The translations under genes were made by a program, and so were the position numbers. A stretch of DNA of 27,137 bases, taken from contig CAVFFT010000059.1 in NCBI GenBank assembly GCA_963621885.1, positions 1 through 27,137 on the forward strand, in the 5' to 3' direction. This DNA comes from UMGS1519 sp963621885. GTDB taxonomy: Bacteria > Actinomycetota > Coriobacteriia > Coriobacteriales > Eggerthellaceae. Position 1 is the first letter of the stretch. Each line of letters opens with the position of its first letter. This document shows, in pieces, positions 22,784-27,137 of this stretch. The notes under the pieces are model-generated. The model worked only from the letters and a program-made list of their open reading frames with translations. It was not told the origin of the DNA and searched no databases.

Positions 22784-22807
22784 CAACATACTCCTGCCTC
22801 GGGTAGC
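22772..22807. repeat. 13-base repeat of the carboxylesterase 3' end
   Basis: TGCCTCGGGTAGC, which includes the last codons and stop of the carboxylesterase, recurs 23 bases later (22772-22784 and 22795-22807). The stop TAG is thereby duplicated. Confidence 0.6.
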
Positions 22808-22832
22808 GCCATCCTCCGTAGGGCGCTCACAC

Positions 22833-22876
22833 AACGGCGCCGGAATGCTTGCAAGCACTCCGGCGCCGTTCTTTGT
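22833..22876 (+). terminator. Intrinsic terminator of the carboxylesterase
   Basis: Twelve-bp arms AACGGCGCCGGA / TCCGGCGCCGTT (22833-22844, 22859-22870) flank an inner palindrome TGCTTGCAAGCA, forming one long near-perfect hairpin followed by CTTTGTTG. Confidence 0.85.
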
Positions 22877-22999
22877 TGCTCTTGCTCAGGCGGCTGTTCA
22901 AGCCGCAAAAATCAAGCGTCGCTTCCTGGGAAGACGCGCCCAGAATTGGTGAAATGAGCAAGCGGCGATTAAAGGCAGCAGCTGTTCAAACCGCCAACA

Positions 23000-23887
23000 C
23001 TAATCGCCATAGAGGGCGCAGAGCCTCTCGAAATGCCGCTTCAAGTAGTCGACGAAAGCGCGGGCCGATTCCGAAAGCACCACGTTCTCCGGCCACTTCA
23101 AATAGATGTAGCGTTTCATATCGCAGTTGCGGATGCGTACGATAGACACCATGTCGTAATGTTCCGCGGTGAACCAGGTGATCGTCGGCACCACGGCATA
23201 GCCCACGCCCAAAGCCACCATGCTGTTCACATGCAAGCACGACTGGTCTTCCACCGCGATTTCAGGCTTATAGCCCGCCGCCTCGAAAAGCTTGTTGATC
23301 ATCGAACGCACGCGGCACGGCGCCACCGTCACAAGCGCGTCGCTGCGGAGCTCTTCAAGATCGATCTCTTCCCGATTGGCAAGCGGATGATCTTTTGGAA
23401 GAGACAGCTTGAAAGATTCCATTCCAAGCAAAAGGTAGTTCGGTTCGGTATGCACAAGCGGCGAAGCGAAAAACGTGAGGTCAGCGGAATCATCTTCGAA
23501 ATCCTGCGTTCTCGTCACCGCGCACCGCACACGAATGTCGGGGCGCTCTTTACGAAAACCGGCAAGGATACGAACGTCATCACCCAAAGGAACCGGACTG
23601 TACAGGTTCACGACCTGTGCCCGTGTGCGCGTGAAGGTGTTGAGCGCCTGCGGCACCGCATCCACCGATTCGATGGCATGATTCACGGCCTGATGAACGA
23701 CGCGTCCGTCTTCGTTCAAAACGATGCTGCGACCCACGCGGTCGAAGAGCTGCGTGCCCATCTCCTCTTCCAGAGCCTTGATAGCCTTGGAAAGCGCCGG
23801 TTGCGAAACGTGAAGCTTCTCAGCGGCCTTCGTCATGTTTCCGCAGTCGGCCACCGCCTTGAAGTAACGCATTTGATAGAGTTCCAT
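23000..23887 (-). CDS. LysR-family transcriptional regulator
   Basis: A 295-residue LTTR. The N-terminal winged HTH (1-60) reads MELYQMRYFKAVAD, then MTKAAEKLHVSQPALSKAIKALEEEMG, and the effector-binding domain covers about 90-290 (VNLYSPVPLGDDVRILAGF; HVNSMVALGVGYAVVP). This group of LTTRs (CysB/CbbR-like) typically activates a neighbouring operon on binding a small metabolite. GGGGAG lies three bases before the ATG. It converges with the carboxylesterase and is the nearest candidate regulator for it and the OFA carrier, where a T-N11-A dyad is present. Confidence 0.94.
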   Translation of the reverse strand: MELYQMRYFKAVADCGNMTKAAEKLHVSQPALSKAIKALEEEMGTQLFDRVGRSIVLNEDGRVVHQAVNHAIESVDAVPQALNTFTRTRAQVVNLYSPVPLGDDVRILAGFRKERPDIRVRCAVTRTQDFEDDSADLTFFASPLVHTEPNYLLLGMESFKLSLPKDHPLANREEIDLEELRSDALVTVAPCRVRSMINKLFEAAGYKPEIAVEDQSCLHVNSMVALGVGYAVVPTITWFTAEHYDMVSIVRIRNCDMKRYIYLKWPENVVLSESARAFVDYLKRHFERLCALYGD

Positions 23888-24014
23888 CTGCTCCCCATTC
23901 TGAAGACTGCGTACTTATACAGGTATTTTAGACAAATTCCTGAGCCTGCCGCTATGAATTAAGAGAGAGATGGCAAATCGGAAACACCGAAGATGGAGGC
24001 GCTCCCCAACAAGC

Positions 24015-24623
24015 CTAAAGCTGCTTCACATAGGTCATGCAGCGCAGCGAGCCGCCTTCCGCATAGGCACCAGGAATCGTGCGTTCGCCCGCGCAGGTGA
24101 AACCGCGGTGCTCGTAGAACTGATAAGTGCAGCCATCGTCCGTGAGGAGGAAAGTGCGCTTCCCCGCGAAATCCCGTTCGAACGCCGCCAACAGCTTGCT
24201 TCCCACTCCCTTGCCAATAAGCGAAGGGTCAGCGGAAAAGTACGTGATCTCAACCTCGGGCGCAGGGTCCAGCGCAGCAAGCATCTCGTCGTTCGCAGCG
24301 GCATAGGCATTCTCCGCATCCCGCCTATCAGAAAGCTCCAAAAGGCCCTTTATCAGGCGATGGAAGCGCCCATAGCGGGATTTCTCATAGGGCTTCGGCG
24401 CACCCCAGGAATCAGCCAACAGAAAGCCCGCGAATTGCGCGCCATCATAGGCGGCATAGAAATGAGTCGAACGCGCGATGGCCTCGCACATCGCATCGGT
24501 AGCAAACAGCCAGCCGGCGATGCCGCCGCCCGCATAATTGTCCAGATGCATGCCTTCGCGTGCGAAACGCGCCGCAGCAGAAAAATCCTTTTCAGGCTTG
24601 AAAGTCTGTATCGTCACGCCCAT
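24015..24623 (-). CDS. GNAT-family N-acetyltransferase
   Basis: A 202-residue GNAT protein. The C-terminal half contains the acetyl-CoA-binding motif SLIGKGVGSKLL (134-145), TFLLTDDGCTYQFYEHRGF (157-175), and the family's closing strands. The N-terminal half (about 25-125) is longer than in small GNATs, with an insertion rich in aromatic and charged residues. Acceptor substrate unknown. The start at 24623 has AGGA a few bases upstream and yields MGVTIQTFKPEKD; the ORF extension to 24665 has no site. It stands alone, downstream of nothing on its strand within 200 bases. Confidence 0.9.
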   Translation of the reverse strand: MGVTIQTFKPEKDFSAAARFAREGMHLDNYAGGGIAGWLFATDAMCEAIARSTHFYAAYDGAQFAGFLLADSWGAPKPYEKSRYGRFHRLIKGLLELSDRRDAENAYAAANDEMLAALDPAPEVEITYFSADPSLIGKGVGSKLLAAFERDFAGKRTFLLTDDGCTYQFYEHRGFTCAGERTIPGAYAEGGSLRCMTYVKQL

Positions 24624-24829
24624 TTCGTCCTGCCTGTTCACTTCACGCTGCGCGCCCATGCGCATTTCCGCTCAAAGTTGTTTACTTCTCGTTAGTATTT
24701 AGTATTACGAATGGTGTACAAGCGTATTTCATATCCTGTTGCGTTTCATGCCGGCAATTCATAAAGGATTCTTTACGTAATCTCATAGATTCCTTTACAA
24801 GCACCAGATAATGCCTGCAATAGAGTGAT

Positions 24830-24835
24830 TATAAT
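24830..24835 (+). promoter_or_regulatory. Consensus -10 box before the zinc-ribbon membrane gene
   Basis: TATAAT lies 28 bases before the ATG at 24864. The transcript would begin about 24842 and include the strong AAGGAGG at 24853-24859. No good -35 is seen at normal spacing, so an activator may be required. Confidence 0.55.
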
Positions 24836-24863
24836 GAGGTGCTTTCCAATCTAAGGAGGATGC

Positions 24864-25511
24864 ATGGAATACATACTGGGCAAATGCCCCCACTGCAACA
24901 ACGTCATGAGCATGCCGAACGACAGCGAGCTCGTTAGCTGCCCCACTTGCCACGAAACCATCCAGCTTGCTGAAGCCGCAGCACTCGCCGGCAACCCGCA
25001 GCCCGCACAGGCTGTCCCGGCGAATCAGGGCGCAAACAACGGCGCCGCTTGGCAGAATGCCGCAAACGCCCAGCAGCCCGGCATGGCAAATCCGATGCAG
25101 CAAGGTGCTTTCACGGGCAACGCACCGGTTCTCGGCGACTGGGAGACGAGCGCTGGCTATACCATTCTCGGCATTCTGGCTTGCTGTGCTGTTAACCTTC
25201 TCACCAGCGCGTCGATGCTTTCCACAGAATCGCTTGGCATGGCATCGATGGGCCTCATTTTCTCGCTCATTTACCTGGTGTTCGTCATCGTGTATGCGGT
25301 CAAGATCTACCCCTCGTTCTTCACCGACAAGCCCATGGTGACTGGCTCCAACGCCATTTCGTTCCTAAACACGTTTGCGGGCGGCATCATCTTCGGCCTG
25401 ATTTGGAACCACAACCTCACCCGCAAGGAGAAGGGCATCTCGCACATCGTGTACGTGGTGCTGATTGGCCTTTCGGCGTTTTTCTCGTTCATCGGCGCGA
25501 TCATTGGCTAA
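24864..25511 (+). CDS. Zinc-ribbon, four-helix membrane protein of unknown function
   Basis: The 215-residue protein starts with a Cys4 zinc ribbon (C8-x2-C11 and C26-x2-C29, in KCPHC and SCPTC). A flexible Ala/Asn/Gln-rich linker (about 35-90) follows, then four membrane helices (about 98-114, 127-147, 164-181, 193-213). The cytoplasmic ribbon plus helices resembles small bacterial zinc-ribbon membrane proteins of uncharacterised families; no enzymatic motif is visible. AAGGAGG before the ATG indicates efficient translation. It is a single-gene unit with its own -10 box and terminator, so its role cannot be inferred from neighbours. Confidence 0.88.
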   Translation: MEYILGKCPHCNNVMSMPNDSELVSCPTCHETIQLAEAAALAGNPQPAQAVPANQGANNGAAWQNAANAQQPGMANPMQQGAFTGNAPVLGDWETSAGYTILGILACCAVNLLTSASMLSTESLGMASMGLIFSLIYLVFVIVYAVKIYPSFFTDKPMVTGSNAISFLNTFAGGIIFGLIWNHNLTRKEKGISHIVYVVLIGLSAFFSFIGAIIG

Positions 25512-25557
25512 GCTGCGCGCTTAATCTCGGCGTTTTCTCCTGACGCAGCTTTCATCT

Positions 25558-25607
25558 GGCCTGGCTTGCCCGGAGCTCATCGCTCCTCGGCAGCCAGGCC
25601 TTTTTGT
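25558..25607 (+). terminator. Intrinsic terminator of the zinc-ribbon membrane gene
   Basis: Outer arms GGCCTGGCT / AGCCAGGCC (25558-25566, 25592-25600) enclose an inner hairpin GGAG-N7-CTCC and are followed by TTTTTGT. Confidence 0.93.
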
Positions 25608-25828
25608 GCGCTGAACATGGGCGTTCCCCGTGCACCGCCGACACCGCAACACAGCAGCATCCACCAAGCCCAATAGTGACCCCTCGCCGCAATTCCCGTG
25701 AATACCGCGCTTGAGCTGGCTATATGCGCAAGGCGTGAACCGCTTGTTTCTTCTTCGTGAGACCCTGAAGCAGCGCGCGAAAGCCCGCTTACACTATGGC
25801 CATCAGAAGCGAAAGGAGGCGGGGTCTT

Positions 25829-26965
25829 ATGGCCGGCACAAGCAATGCAGCAGACATACAACAGGCGCAGGACGCAAACCCTGTCGAGACCTCTGTCACA
25901 AAGAAAATCATCTCCGACATCTCGGTAGCGCAGATCATCGCGAGCGCCCTCGCGGCCGTTACCGCCATGTTCTTCTCTTCCCAGATTGGCCTGGCGGGAT
26001 CCGTCATCGGCGTCGCAGCGTCCGCCGCTGTCACCGCGCTCTCCTCGTCCGTCTACAAGAGTTTTATCGAAGGCACGAAGCTGAAAGCGCAGGCCCAGAG
26101 CGCAAACAACGCCGACTCGAGTGCGACCGGCGCGGAAGCCGCTGTCGCAGGCGCAGACACGGCCAACGCAGCAGCCACCACGGCCGCGAACGCGGCAGCC
26201 ACCACGGCCACCCTCAACACCGCGGATTCGGATACCACCGCCGCTCTCAGCATGGCGGCAGAAGCCACACAGGCAAACGCCCCGCTTGCGGCAGACATCA
26301 CAAGCCCGGTATCCCCCTATAAAACCACCGCCTTCCCGACACAGGCGCTTTCCCTGGACGCCTCAGCAAACGGCGCTTCCCCCGCAACGACGACGGAAAT
26401 CAAGGGACGCATCTACTCGAGCGACGAAACGGCTTTCGATACGCAACACGCCAAATACACGCATGCGGCGGCACTCGAAAACGACGGTGCCATTTCCGGA
26501 TCGTTCATGGTCCTGCGGAAGCGCTGGGTCGCGATGGCAATTCTCACCATCATCGCGCTCATCACCGTTTTCGCGACGGCGCATATCATCAACACCGCGA
26601 CAGAAGGTGAAGGTCTGGGAACCAAGCCGGCTCCCATCCTCGTAAGCTCGAGCAGCAGCGCCTCGTCATCGGCGGTCGAATCGAGCAAGTCGGCATCCTC
26701 GAGCGCGGCGCATAGCTCTTCGTCGAGCGCCGCAAAGTCCTCCTCGAGCGCCTCGACGCAAAGCCAAAGCGCGAATGGATCGCATGTTTCCTCATCCACT
26801 TCCGATACGAACAGAGACAGCGCGACCGACACGTCTCACGCGGATTCAAGCGCAAAGAGCTCTTCGTCGAGCGCATCAACCACCACTAAGAGCACAAGCG
26901 CGGACAGTTCTACCGCCACAGACGCCAATTCCGGATACGCGGGAAGCGCCGATACAGGCGACTAA
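25829..26965 (+). CDS. Membrane protein with Ser-rich C-terminal tail, unknown function
   Basis: The 378-residue product has a hydrophobic hairpin near its N-terminus (about 33-75: ISVAQIIASALAAVTAMFF, then GLAGSVIGVAASAAVTALSS), a pattern seen in many actinobacterial proteins of unknown role. An Ala/Thr-rich segment (about 88-160) and a polar stretch come next. A third helix (about 233-255) is preceded by the basic RKRW, and a tail of about 120 residues is mostly Ser, Ala, Thr and Asp. By the positive-inside rule the Ser-rich tail should be extracellular and may span the cell wall or be glycosylated. The start at 25829 has GGAGG nine bases upstream; an earlier ATG at 25796 lacks one. No enzymatic motif is visible. 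Confidence 0.82.
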   Translation: MAGTSNAADIQQAQDANPVETSVTKKIISDISVAQIIASALAAVTAMFFSSQIGLAGSVIGVAASAAVTALSSSVYKSFIEGTKLKAQAQSANNADSSATGAEAAVAGADTANAAATTAANAAATTATLNTADSDTTAALSMAAEATQANAPLAADITSPVSPYKTTAFPTQALSLDASANGASPATTTEIKGRIYSSDETAFDTQHAKYTHAAALENDGAISGSFMVLRKRWVAMAILTIIALITVFATAHIINTATEGEGLGTKPAPILVSSSSSASSSAVESSKSASSSAAHSSSSSAAKSSSSASTQSQSANGSHVSSSTSDTNRDSATDTSHADSSAKSSSSSASTTTKSTSADSSTATDANSGYAGSADTGD

Positions 26966-27079
26966 AGGCGTTTTCATAAACAGGCTGAATAGGAACAGCG
27001 CGGCCTATTTCCTGTTCCCATAAGATAATCGCAACTTTTTAAGACGCTTTTCAGGCGTATTGATTATATTAATAATTGA

Positions 27080-27118
27080 TCCGGGCGGGTTTATTCTCCC
27101 TCCCTTTTACCGCCCGGA
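27080..27118. other. Hairpin TCCGGGCGG / CCGCCCGGA near the window end
   Basis: Nine-bp perfect arms flank a 21-base pyrimidine-rich loop. No T-run follows on the plus strand; an AT-rich, promoter-like block (27050-27080) precedes it. It may be a terminator read from the minus strand or the start of a structured leader for a gene beyond the window. Confidence 0.3.
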
Positions 27119-27137
27119 CCCCCATTTCCCATTTCAA

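Noticed and set aside
21314..22858. Open frame of 514 codons opposite the carboxylesterase
   Set aside because: The sense frame has all catalytic motifs; the antisense product is Ala/Val/Arg-rich with no recognisable domain.

Overview
The window is GC-rich (about 60 % by eye) bacterial chromosome. It fits a Coriobacteriia/Eggerthellaceae-like anaerobic actinobacterium. The reasons are Ala/Pro-rich DnaX and LytR-CpsA-Psr proteins with long disordered segments, Ser/Ala-rich membrane proteins, LysR regulators beside MFS carriers, and a MurT/GatD peptidoglycan-amidation enzyme. The assignment rests on gene content and style, not on a database match. I saw no rRNA, tRNA, CRISPR array, insertion sequence or prophage.

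Layout. 1-3149 (minus): dnaX followed by ybaB, without recR directly behind. 3321-4886 (plus): a LytR-CpsA-Psr cell-wall ligase. 5021-6623 (plus): a hipBA toxin-antitoxin module behind an AT-rich promoter packed with operator-like repeats. 6750-7202 (plus): rlmH, ending at a terminator shared with the converging murT-gatD gene. 7287-11566 (minus): a cell-envelope block with a single-chain MurT-GatD fusion, an unknown 160-residue protein whose stop overlaps the fusion start, and a membrane-anchored M23-like protein. 11601-13524 (minus): a LysR regulator and larB, with no other lar gene in view. 13608-15026 (plus): an EamA transporter and a GNAT acetyltransferase.

15180-15959 (minus): a short-chain dehydrogenase. 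16280-17142 (plus): a ZIP metal transporter preceded by an overlapping 27-codon His-rich leader ORF. 17143-17732: a 590-base spacer with several inverted repeats and a run of hairpins, leading into an MFS carrier (17733-19184). 19462-20796 (minus): an OFA-type MFS carrier facing the first across two hairpin terminators. 21383-22783 (plus): a type-B carboxylesterase with a long 5' region containing a T-N11-A LysR-type dyad. 23000-23887 (minus): a second LysR regulator. 24015-24623 (minus): a second GNAT. 24864-25511 and 25829-26965 (plus): two membrane proteins of unknown function.

How they work together. Envelope assembly is the most coherent theme: the LCP ligase, the isoglutamine-forming MurT-GatD fusion and the M23-like protein lie within about 8 kb. 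The right half looks like a transport and ester-hydrolysis locus (two MFS carriers, carboxylesterase, LysR regulator), plausibly for uptake and breakdown of an unidentified organic substrate.

The most novel-looking points are the MurT-GatD fusion with its coupled unknown partner, the His-rich leader ORF before the ZIP transporter, and the structured spacer before the first MFS gene. No wholly new multi-gene system could be demonstrated from sequence alone.
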